Of a stretch of DNA of 8,000 nucleotides, positions 1 through 6,008 are shown in pieces. The notes beneath the pieces are model-generated. The model was not told the DNA's origin. It saw only the letters and a list, made by a program, of their open reading frames with translations, and made no database searches. The position numbers and the translations under genes were made by a program. This stretch comes from a bacterium. GTDB lineage: Bacteria > Pseudomonadota > Gammaproteobacteria > Burkholderiales > Burkholderiaceae_C. How positions within the stretch are numbered: the stretch's first letter is position 1; each line of letters opens with the position of its first letter. Where the stretch lies: positions 1-8,000 of the forward strand of contig JAVBYK010000110.1 of NCBI GenBank assembly GCA_030824095.1, written 5' to 3'.

Positions 1-597
1 GGCAAGGACTTTGGCCGCTACAAGGATGTGGATGGTGACGGCATTCCGTGGCGAACGCTGCCCGGAACGCACCCGAGCAAGGGCAGCTTCTTCACCCGGG
101 GAACAACACGCAACCCGTATGCCATGTATTCCGAGCGCGGCCCGGATTACATCTACAACATGGAGCGGCTGAACCGCAAGTTCCGAACAGCGGCAGACCT
201 GGTGCCGCAACCGATCCTGCGTAACGCCACTGAGAAAACACCGTTTGGCGTGATCTATTTCGGCTCCACCAGCCCGGCCATGCGTGAGGCGCTGGATGTG
301 CTGGAAGAAGAGGGTATCCACCTGGACGCGCTGCGTCTGCAGGCCTTCCCGTTCCCGGAGTCCGTGAACCGCTTCATTGCCGAACACGACCGGGTCTTTG
401 TCGCCGAACAGAATCGGGACGGGCAGATGCGCTACCTGCTGATCAACGAACTGGACGTGGACCCGGCGCGCCTGGTCCGCGTGCTGCACTATGACGGAAC
501 GCCGATCACCGCCCGGTTCATCGCCAATGCCATTCGCAAGAACGTGGAAGCCGTGACCAAGCCTGCGACTGCCGTTGCAGCCAAGGAGCTTGTATGA
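1..597 (+). CDS. korA: 2-oxoacid:ferredoxin oxidoreductase alpha subunit, 3' part
   Basis: The reading frame is open from the first base, so the gene starts outside the window; the last 198 residues are visible. They match the C-terminal part of the alpha subunit of ferredoxin-dependent 2-oxoacid (2-oxoglutarate-type) oxidoreductases. One stretch carries the PGTHP and FFTRGTTRNPYAMYSE wording of this family, followed by NMERLNRKF. The second part (about residues 80-185 of the visible piece) is a Rossmann-like domain beginning FGVIYFGSTSPA and ending before ANAIRKN, as in PFOR domain II. The enzyme oxidatively decarboxylates a 2-oxoacid with CoA, thiamine pyrophosphate and Fe-S clusters, and reduces ferredoxin in the cytoplasm. 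The stop TGA overlaps the start of the beta-subunit gene (ATGA), so the two are translationally coupled. Substrate choice between 2-oxoglutarate and another 2-oxoacid cannot be decided from this piece. Confidence 0.9.
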   Translation, partial: GKDFGRYKDVDGDGIPWRTLPGTHPSKGSFFTRGTTRNPYAMYSERGPDYIYNMERLNRKFRTAADLVPQPILRNATEKTPFGVIYFGSTSPAMREALDVLEEEGIHLDALRLQAFPFPESVNRFIAEHDRVFVAEQNRDGQMRYLLINELDVDPARLVRVLHYDGTPITARFIANAIRKNVEAVTKPATAVAAKELV

Positions 598-1649
598 CCT
601 ATATCGCCAAACCGCATCTGCACCACCCGACGCTGACCAAGAACAAGGTCGGCTATACGCGGCGTGATTACGAAGGACGTATCTCCACCCTGTGCGCGGG
701 CTGTGGGCATGATTCCATTTCCGCCGCCATCATTCAGGCTTGCTGGGAACTCGATATTGAACCGCACCGCGTGGCCAAACTCTCGGGCATTGGCTGCAGT
801 TCCAAGACGCCGGACTACTTTCTGGGTGCCTCCCACGGCTTCAATACCGTGCATGGTCGCATGCCATCGGTGTTGACCGGCGCCAATCTGGCCAACCGGG
901 ATCTGTTGTACCTGGGTGTCTCCGGGGACGGGGACTCCGCCTCCATCGGCCTGGGCCAGTTTGCCAACGCCATGCGCCGCGGTGTGAACATGGCCTACAT
1001 CGTCGAGAACAACGGCGTGTATGGCCTGACCAAGGGGCAGTTTTCCGCCACGGCAGACCGCGGCTCCAAGAGCAAGAAGGGCGTCATCAACAGCGACAGT
1101 CCGGTGGACCTGGTTGGCCTGGCCCTGCAACTGGGCGCAACCTATGTGGCGCGCAGCTTCTCGGGTGACAAGGCACAACTGGTGCCGCTGATCAAGGGGG
1201 CCATGGCCCACGGCGGCGCGGCCTTTATCGATGTGATCAGCCCCTGTGTGACCTTCAACAACCATGGCGGCAGCACCAAGAGTTATGACTACGTGCGCCA
1301 GCACAACGAGGCGGTGAGCCGCATCGATTTCATGGACCAGCACAGCGAGATCACCACCGAGTACCAGCCGGGCGAGGTGGTGGAGGTGCAGCAGCACGAC
1401 GGCTCGCTCCTGCGCCTGCGCAAACTGCACCCCGACTACGATCCGACGGATCGCTACAAGTCCATGAGCTACATGCAGGAGCACCAAGCGCGTGGTGAGG
1501 TGGTCACCGGCCTGCTGTATGTGGACCCGCTCGCTACGGATTTGCACATTGCGCTGAACACCACGCACCGGCCGTTGAACACATTGGGTGCTGCCCAGCT
1601 CTGTCCGGGGGCCAAGGCGCTGGAAAAGATCAACGCTGCATTGCGTTAA
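594..1649 (+). CDS. korB: 2-oxoacid:ferredoxin oxidoreductase beta subunit
   Basis: This 351-residue protein is the thiamine-pyrophosphate-binding beta subunit that partners the preceding alpha subunit. The TPP/Mg motif GDGDSASIG starts at residue 111, followed by VENNGVYGLTKGQ at 137-149, which is diagnostic for the family. Four cysteines sit where the 4Fe-4S cluster ligands are expected: C34 and C37 (CAGCGHDS), C68 (GIGCSSKTPDYF) and C218 (SPCVTFNNH). The start ATG at 594 overlaps the alpha stop by 4 bases and has a good Shine-Dalgarno AAGGAG at 583-588 with a 5-base spacer, inside the end of the alpha gene. The length is slightly long for a beta subunit because of an extended C-terminal part after about residue 250, as in KorB proteins of proteobacteria. 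It produces acyl-CoA (probably succinyl-CoA), CO2 and reduced ferredoxin. The 2-oxoglutarate assignment is by similarity only. Confidence 0.93.
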   Translation: MTYIAKPHLHHPTLTKNKVGYTRRDYEGRISTLCAGCGHDSISAAIIQACWELDIEPHRVAKLSGIGCSSKTPDYFLGASHGFNTVHGRMPSVLTGANLANRDLLYLGVSGDGDSASIGLGQFANAMRRGVNMAYIVENNGVYGLTKGQFSATADRGSKSKKGVINSDSPVDLVGLALQLGATYVARSFSGDKAQLVPLIKGAMAHGGAAFIDVISPCVTFNNHGGSTKSYDYVRQHNEAVSRIDFMDQHSEITTEYQPGEVVEVQQHDGSLLRLRKLHPDYDPTDRYKSMSYMQEHQARGEVVTGLLYVDPLATDLHIALNTTHRPLNTLGAAQLCPGAKALEKINAALR

Positions 1650-1675
1650 GGCGTAGAGTTACCTTGTCTGTTGAA

Positions 1676-1680
1676 AGAGG
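1676..1680 (+). promoter_or_regulatory. Ribosome binding site deciding the CBS-protein start
   Basis: AGAGG lies 8 bases before the ATG at 1689. An in-frame TTG at 1671 would add six residues but overlaps this site, so the ATG is the better start. Confidence 0.7.
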
Positions 1681-1688
1681 TGAAGATC

Positions 1689-2129
1689 ATGTCGGAACGC
1701 ACCGTATTCCAATCCATGTCCCAGCGCCATGTTGTCAGTCTGGGACCCCACGCCAGTGTGTGGGATGCAGCCTGTGTGATGACTCGCGCCAATTGCGGCA
1801 GCGTGCTAATCGTGGATACGCCGGGAACCCTGTTAGGCATTGTGACGGAGCGGGATCTGATGACGCGCGTGCTGGCCAAGGCTCTAGACCCGCAAACCAC
1901 CAGTGTTTCCGACATCATGACCAGAAATCCGTATTGCGTGGCGCCTGAAATTTTGGTGTCAGATGCGGTCCTTATCATGATCGAGCGCGGTTTCCGGCAT
2001 CTGCCCATTGTGGGACCCGGTTCCAAGATTCTGGGTGTGTTTTCGGTACGGGATGCGTTGCCACGGGAAATTGGTAATGCGGTCAGCCTGGCGGAATTCC
2101 ACGAACAGGTGAATGACGCGCTGGGTTGA
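1689..2129 (+). CDS. Small protein with two CBS domains
   Basis: The 146-residue protein consists almost only of a tandem CBS pair (Bateman module). CBS1 spans about residues 12-66 and ends with the typical GIVTERDLMTRVLA; CBS2 spans about 78-126 with the FRHLPIV strand and GVFSVRDAL. The T53-E-R-D56 and S119-V-R-D122 positions are those that contact the ribose and phosphate of adenine nucleotides in CBS proteins. There is no attached catalytic, channel or DNA-binding domain, no signal peptide and no membrane segment, so it should be a soluble cytoplasmic sensor of AMP/ATP or a related ligand. It starts 39 bases after korB on the same strand with a good ribosome binding site, and is probably co-transcribed. 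A role in tuning the oxidoreductase to energy state is inferred from position only. The gene uses several codons avoided by its neighbours (CTA, TTA), a weak hint of lower expression or a different history. Confidence 0.88.
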   Translation: MSERTVFQSMSQRHVVSLGPHASVWDAACVMTRANCGSVLIVDTPGTLLGIVTERDLMTRVLAKALDPQTTSVSDIMTRNPYCVAPEILVSDAVLIMIERGFRHLPIVGPGSKILGVFSVRDALPREIGNAVSLAEFHEQVNDALG

Positions 2130-2135
2130 TCTGAA

Positions 2136-2153
2136 CACGTACGGAGATACGTG
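2136..2153 (+). other. Inverted repeat CACGTA-N6-TACGTG after the CBS gene
   Basis: A perfect 6-base inverted repeat with a 6-base loop (CGGAGA) begins 7 bases after the CBS-protein stop. No run of T follows, so it is a poor rho-independent terminator. It could be a weak terminator, a protein-binding site upstream of the chemoreceptor gene, or chance. Confidence 0.4.
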
Positions 2154-2160
2154 GAACAGA

Positions 2161-2190
2161 TTGACAGGTTAGGGGACATACCAAAAGAAT
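2161..2190 (+). promoter_or_regulatory. Possible sigma-70 promoter of the MCP gene
   Basis: A perfect -35 hexamer TTGACA (2161-2166) is followed after 18 bases by AAGAAT (2185-2190), which matches four of six positions of the -10 consensus. It lies 28 bases before the MCP start. No flagellar sigma-28-type TAAA-N15-GCCGATAA signal was seen in the 89-base gap. Confidence 0.35.
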
Positions 2191-2207
2191 TTCTGAGCAG
2201 CTACCTC

Positions 2208-2213
2208 GGAGGG
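2208..2213 (+). promoter_or_regulatory. Strong ribosome binding site of the MCP gene
   Basis: GGAGGG is placed 5 bases before the ATG at 2219 and fixes this start codon. Confidence 0.75.
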
Positions 2214-2218
2214 CCTAC

Positions 2219-3742
2219 ATGCTCGTTGCCCAATTGTTGAAGCCCGGTTTGTATTGCGTGCGGCGTCTGTCGTTTGCGGGCAAACTGGCGTTGATTGCCG
2301 TACTTTCACTGTTACCGGCCCTGTCGCTGATCTGGCAACTGGTTCTGGGTAGCGGCTCCAGTACCGCCGCCATGGTGGTGACCGTACTGGGCGCTATGGA
2401 CGTTGTCGTGCTGCTGTATGTTCTGGCGGCTTTTTACCGTAGTGTCAGTGACGATTTGGGTCAGGTTCTGCGTGCCACCGACCAGATGGTGGCTGGAGAC
2501 CTGCGACTGAACATCACCGGCTCCGGCCAGGATGAACTGGGTCGTCTGCTGGTTTCCATGGGCAGCTTGGGCCGGACGGTCTCTGCCATGGTGGCCAATG
2601 TTCGCAGCAATGCCGCTTTCGTCTCGCATTCCGGTCAGAGTCTGGCCCGGGCCAGCCGTGATCTATCGGACCGCACCGAGCAGCAGGCTGCCAATCTGGA
2701 GCAAACCGCCGCCAGTGTGGAAGAGTTGGCTTCCACCGTTCAGGAAAATGCGGGCACCGCCGGCCAGGCCAATGGCCAGGCCAGTGCGGTGCGCGATGTC
2801 GCCGACAACGGAGCCGCCATCATGGCGGAGGCCGTTCAGTCGGTCGAGGCCATTCAGGCCAGTGCCAAGCGCATGGACGAGATCGTGGGGGTCATTGACG
2901 GGCTGGCATTTCAGACCAATATCCTGGCGTTGAATGCGGCCGTTGAGGCGGCCCGCGCCGGGGAGTCCGGTCGGGGCTTTGCCGTGGTGGCCAGCGAGGT
3001 CCGCTCGCTGGCACAGCGCTCCGCCGAATCGGCCAAGGAGATTCGCCTGCTGATTGGCACGTCTTCCGGCCAGGTTGCCAGCAGTGTGCAAAAGATCCGT
3101 TCCGCCGGATCCACCATCACCCAGATCGTGCACGGCATCCGCGAGGTGGCGGCCAGCATGTCGCAGATTTCAACCTCCAGCGCCGAACAGAGCACGGGTT
3201 TGACAGAAATCACCTCGGCCGTGCGGCAGCTCGATGAGATCACACAACGCAACGCCCATATGGTGGAGCACGCCGTGGCACAGGCCGTGGCCATGGAGGG
3301 GCGGGCCAGCACGCTAGTCGAGTCTGTTTCCATGTTCCGTTTGCAACAGGGAACCGCAGAGGAAGCTGCTGAGTTGGTTGCGCACGCCGTGGCGCACCGG
3401 CGTCGCTCGTCCCGTGAGGCCTTCCTGCGCGACGTGACGAACCCATCCAATTCGTTTTACGACCGGGACATGTATGTCTTTGCGCTGGATGACAAAGGCA
3501 CCTACCTCGCATTTGGTGGCAATACCGCCAAGGTGGGAACCCGCGTGCAGGACATTCCAGGCATCGATGGCCAGGGCCTGGTGCAATCCATCATCGACCA
3601 AGCCAACTTTGAGCCCGGCTGGGTGGAGTACGACATAACCAATCCCACCACCGGCAGGGTGCAGACCAAGATGTCATTTGTCGAGAAGGTGGACGATCTG
3701 TACGTGGGCTGCGGGGTCTACAAGAACCTGATGGCCACCTGA
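2219..3742 (+). CDS. Methyl-accepting chemotaxis protein with C-terminal Cache-like domain
   Basis: This 507-residue chemoreceptor has two hydrophobic helices (about 21-43 and 48-72) separated by only a few residues (GSGSST region), so there is essentially no periplasmic sensor domain. A HAMP-like segment follows (about 73-125, with DLGQVLRATDQMVAGDL). Next comes the long coiled-coil signalling domain with methylation-type segments (LEQTAASVEELASTVQENA near 160-178 and SSAEQSTGLTEI near 320-332). Its conserved hairpin tip covers about 221-275 (IDGLAFQTNILALNAAVEAARAG and GRGFAVVASEVRSLAQRSAESAKEI in sequence). After MFRLQ at 372-376, a basic linker with HRRR leads to a further domain (about 398-505). 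Its YVFALDDKGTYLAFGGN, GWVEYDITNP and VGCGVYK motifs resemble a single Cache domain (sCache_2-like). A Cache domain normally lies outside the cell, but here the topology puts it in the cytoplasm. There is no CheR-binding pentapeptide at the end. The ligand is unknown. Confidence 0.9.
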   Translation: MLVAQLLKPGLYCVRRLSFAGKLALIAVLSLLPALSLIWQLVLGSGSSTAAMVVTVLGAMDVVVLLYVLAAFYRSVSDDLGQVLRATDQMVAGDLRLNITGSGQDELGRLLVSMGSLGRTVSAMVANVRSNAAFVSHSGQSLARASRDLSDRTEQQAANLEQTAASVEELASTVQENAGTAGQANGQASAVRDVADNGAAIMAEAVQSVEAIQASAKRMDEIVGVIDGLAFQTNILALNAAVEAARAGESGRGFAVVASEVRSLAQRSAESAKEIRLLIGTSSGQVASSVQKIRSAGSTITQIVHGIREVAASMSQISTSSAEQSTGLTEITSAVRQLDEITQRNAHMVEHAVAQAVAMEGRASTLVESVSMFRLQQGTAEEAAELVAHAVAHRRRSSREAFLRDVTNPSNSFYDRDMYVFALDDKGTYLAFGGNTAKVGTRVQDIPGIDGQGLVQSIIDQANFEPGWVEYDITNPTTGRVQTKMSFVEKVDDLYVGCGVYKNLMAT

Positions 3743-3761
3743 GCGCAAGCAGGGTAGCCGA

Positions 3762-4457
3762 CTAGTTTTTTGCCGGGTCTGTGCCAGCACGTTTGGCCCG
3801 AGCCCGAGCCATGGCGGCTTCAATGATGCTGCGTTTGTGGTCCAGCATCTGGGGATCGGTGATGCGGGAGTGGGCCGTCAGGTCGGCCAGCTTCATCTGT
3901 GCCAGGCCCGCCAGTTTGGCGTCATTTTCACGTTTGTCGCGATCCCGGCGCACTTGGTTGCACGCATACCGCTCGCGTGCCAGGTCGGCCATGGCCTGGG
4001 GCCAGGCGTCCCAGCCAGTTGCTGCGCCGCTGGCGTTTTCCAGTTTGATGCAGTCTACCGGGCAGACCGGCAGGCACAGTTCGCAGCCGTTGCAATAGGC
4101 TTCGATGACCGTGTGCATGCGCTTGTTGCTGCCCACAATCGCGTCGGTGGGGCAGGCGGCGATACACAGCGTGCAGCCAATGCACCAGTCTTCATCGATA
4201 TAGACCACGCTGCGGGGACCTTCGCTGCCGCACTCCGGGTCTAGTGGCTTCTCCGGTTTACCGGTGATCTGTGCCAGCCTGGCAATCCCCTGAGCCCCGC
4301 CCGGTGGGCACTGGTTCAGGTCCGCAGAGCCGGCGGCGAGAGCCTGGGCGTAGCCAGCGCAGTCCGGGTACCCGCAGCGGGTGCACTGCGTCTGGGGCAG
4401 TGCATCCAGGATGCGGGAGGTCAGATCGGCAGGAGGCGTGGACGCCCGGGCATTCAC
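3762..4457 (-). CDS. rsxB: RnfB/RsxB-type iron-sulfur protein without membrane anchor
   Basis: The 231-residue protein has a four-cysteine Fe-S domain (C25, C28, C33, C50; QCTRCGYPDCAGYAQAL) as in the RnfB family. Two ferredoxin-type 4Fe-4S motifs follow: C92-x2-C95-x2-C98-x3-C102 and C122-x2-C125-x2-C128-x3-C132. RnfB normally begins with a membrane helix; here the Fe-S domain begins almost at once, so the protein looks soluble. The last 90 residues form a charged, Arg/Lys/Ala-rich helical extension. It would carry electrons between a donor and an oxidoreductase; no rnfA, C, D, G or E is in the window. The start is a GTG whose first bases overlap the phaZ stop (GTGA). No Shine-Dalgarno is visible upstream, so translation probably depends on ribosomes finishing phaZ. 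It converges with the MCP gene, leaving 19 bases between stops. The partner is unknown; a generic ferredoxin role is also possible. Confidence 0.88.
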   Translation of the reverse strand: MNARASTPPADLTSRILDALPQTQCTRCGYPDCAGYAQALAAGSADLNQCPPGGAQGIARLAQITGKPEKPLDPECGSEGPRSVVYIDEDWCIGCTLCIAACPTDAIVGSNKRMHTVIEAYCNGCELCLPVCPVDCIKLENASGAATGWDAWPQAMADLARERYACNQVRRDRDKRENDAKLAGLAQMKLADLTAHSRITDPQMLDHKRSIIEAAMARARAKRAGTDPAKN

Positions 4458-5797
4458 TTTTTGGCGGGTGCGCGTTTGGCTGCTACTTTTTTAGGAGCGG
4501 CTTGTTCAGTATCCGCGAGGGCTACGGCGGTATTTTCGTGGTGTCCACGGATGAAGGAGCGCACCTGCGGATACACCATCTCGCGCCAGCGTTTGCCCGA
4601 GAAAATGCCGTAGTGGCCGGCGCCCTTGGCTTCGTAATGCGTCTTGCGGGCCGCGGGCACGCCGGTGCAAATCTCATGCACCGCCTGGGTCTGGCCCGAG
4701 CCGGAGATGTCGTCGAGTTCGCCTTCGACGGACATCAGTGCCGTGGTTTCGATGTCTTCCGGACGGACCCGGCTGATTTCACCATCCACGCCCTTGACAT
4801 CCCAGCTACCGTTGACCAGGCTGAAGTCCTGGAACACCACCCGGATGGTTTCCAGGTAGTAATCGGCGTCCATGTCCAGCACGGCGTTGTACTCGTCGTA
4901 GAACTTGCGGTGGGCGTCGGTGCTGGCATCGTCGCCCTTGATCAGGTCCTTGAAATAGTCGTAATGGCTCTTGGCGTGGTTGCTGGGGTTCATCGCCACA
5001 AAGCCGGTGTGCTGCAGAAAGCCGGGGTAGACGCGGCGCCCGGCGCCCGGGAAGCTGGCGGGCACGCGGTAGATCACGTTGTTTTCGAACCAGTTGTGGC
5101 TCTTGTTCATGGCCAGGTTATTCACCGCCGTGGGCGACTTGCGTGCGTCGATGGGGCCACCCATCATGGTCATGGTCAGGGGCGTTGTCTCGCCACGGCT
5201 GGCCATCAGGGACACGGCAGCCAGTACCGGCACTGTGGGCTGGCACACGCTCATCACGTGGCAGTTGCCGTACTTGGCCTGCACGTGGCGGATGAACTCC
5301 TGCACGTAGTTGACATAGTCGTCCAGGTGGAACTCTCCCTCGGAAAGGGGGATCAGGCGTGCATTTTTCCAGTCGGTGATGTAGACCTTGTGGTCGCGCA
5401 GCATGGTCTTGACCGTGTCACGCAGCAGCGTGGCGTAGTGGCCCGACAGGGGCGCAACGATCAGAACAGCCGGCTGGCCCTTGATCTTGTCAAGAGTGGC
5501 GTTGTCGTCGCTGAAGCGCTTGAAACGGCGCAGCTCGCAAAACGGCTTGTTCAGCTCGACGCGCTCGTGGATGGCGACTTCAACGCCATCGACATCGATG
5601 GTGCGCAGGCCGAACTCGGGCTTTTCATAGTCCTTGCCAAGGCGGTGCATCAGGTCGTAGCTTGCGGATAGGCGCTGGGCAAACGGGTTCTGACCGGCCA
5701 GGGTCATCGGGTTGCCAAACACTTTGGAGGCAGTTTGGGCCAGCTCGGAAAACGGCTCCATCAAAGAACGTTGGGTTTCATAGAACTGGTACAGCAT
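4454..5797 (-). CDS. phaZ: Intracellular polyhydroxyalkanoate (PHB) depolymerase
   Basis: The 447-residue protein belongs to the intracellular PHB depolymerase family (PhaZ1 of Ralstonia/Cupriavidus type), an alpha/beta hydrolase with a cysteine nucleophile. The nucleophile motif HVMSVCQPTVP places C185 at the expected position. The acid is probably D362 or D363 (EGELDDISGSGQT), and the histidine is H395 (GAGHYGIFSGKRWRE). Other family wording includes MLYQFYETQRSLMEPF at the N terminus and PLSGHYATLLRDTV around 116-129. It mobilises stored PHB granules in the cytoplasm, giving 3-hydroxybutyrate units that feed acetyl-CoA. There is no signal peptide, as expected for the intracellular type. 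The last residues (KKVAAKRAPAKK) form a basic Lys/Ala/Pro tail, like those on some granule- and DNA-associated PHB proteins. The ATG at 5797 has only a weak ribosome binding site (GCGAG) but fits the family N terminus. The rnfB-like gene follows with a 4-base overlap. Confidence 0.94.
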   Translation of the reverse strand: MLYQFYETQRSLMEPFSELAQTASKVFGNPMTLAGQNPFAQRLSASYDLMHRLGKDYEKPEFGLRTIDVDGVEVAIHERVELNKPFCELRRFKRFSDDNATLDKIKGQPAVLIVAPLSGHYATLLRDTVKTMLRDHKVYITDWKNARLIPLSEGEFHLDDYVNYVQEFIRHVQAKYGNCHVMSVCQPTVPVLAAVSLMASRGETTPLTMTMMGGPIDARKSPTAVNNLAMNKSHNWFENNVIYRVPASFPGAGRRVYPGFLQHTGFVAMNPSNHAKSHYDYFKDLIKGDDASTDAHRKFYDEYNAVLDMDADYYLETIRVVFQDFSLVNGSWDVKGVDGEISRVRPEDIETTALMSVEGELDDISGSGQTQAVHEICTGVPAARKTHYEAKGAGHYGIFSGKRWREMVYPQVRSFIRGHHENTAVALADTEQAAPKKVAAKRAPAKK

Positions 5798-5833
5798 GGG
5801 AGGCTCGCTTTCGAAAACGCTTCACAACAAGAA

Positions 5834-5852
5834 TATGTTGCAGTGCAATATA
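5834..5852 (-). promoter_or_regulatory. Palindrome in the phaZ leader, candidate operator
   Basis: TTGCA-N-TGCAA (5838-5848) is a perfect 5-base inverted repeat around a single central base, flanked on both sides by ATAT-like bases. It lies 41-51 bases upstream of the phaZ start in a locally AT-rich patch. On the minus strand TATATT and CATATT fall in or beside it and could serve as -10 elements, but no convincing -35 was found. PHB-responsive repressors of the PhaR family are known to bind TGC/GCA-rich palindromes, so PhaR control is a reasonable guess, not shown. Confidence 0.4.
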
Positions 5853-5941
5853 ACAGTTTTAAGAGATTCCGGCTTGGGTGTTTGTCTCTAAGGCGCCATG
5901 CTCCACAATTGCCCGTCAGCTTGGTGAAGGGTTCCTGGAGT

Positions 5942-5960
5942 TGCTATAAAGGTAATAGCA
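5942..5960 (-). repeat. Hairpin TGCTAT-N7-ATAGCA
   Basis: Perfect 6-base inverted repeat with a 7-base loop (AAAGGTA on the + strand). It directly abuts the stronger hairpin at 5961-5982. On the minus strand it is the last of three hairpins downstream of the aminotransferase stop; no T-run follows. Confidence 0.5.
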
Positions 5961-5982
5961 CCCTCGTCAATACTGACGAGGG
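5961..5982 (-). terminator. Strong hairpin downstream of the aminotransferase gene
   Basis: CCCTCGTCA and TGACGAGGG form a perfect 9-base stem with a 4-base loop (ATAC on the + strand), 27 bases after the aminotransferase stop. The stem is GC-rich at its base. There is no proper T-tract on either side, so it may act as a weak or assisted terminator, or protect the 3' end of the mRNA. Confidence 0.5.
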
Positions 5983-5986
5983 CGTA

Positions 5987-6001
5987 GGTCGAAAAACGAC
6001 C
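5987..6001 (-). repeat. Small hairpin GGTCG-A5-CGACC next to the aminotransferase stop
   Basis: Perfect 5-base stem with an A5 loop on the + strand (T5 on the minus strand), beginning 7 bases after the aminotransferase stop. It is the first hairpin that a transcript from that gene would form. Confidence 0.45.
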
Positions 6002-6008
6002 GCAATGG

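Noticed and set aside
489..1568. Long minus-strand open frame of 359 codons opposite korB
   Set aside because: It mirrors a well-supported beta-subunit gene, its translation is His/Val/Ala/Gly-rich with no family features, and it arises from the strong GC bias at codon position three.
1671..1688. TTG start six codons upstream for the CBS protein
   Set aside because: It would overlap the ribosome binding site that serves the ATG at 1689.
1646..2179. Minus-strand open frame opposite the CBS gene
   Set aside because: The plus-strand frame encodes an intact tandem CBS module with a good ribosome binding site, while this translation has no recognisable features.
4271..5671. Plus-strand open frame of 466 codons opposite phaZ and rnfB
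   Set aside because: It is antisense to two clearly recognised genes and its translation shows low-complexity His/Val/Gly/Ala composition typical of shadow frames.
5809..5816. TTTCGAAA palindrome just upstream of the phaZ start
   Set aside because: Eight bases, no repeat or partner site nearby; likely chance.
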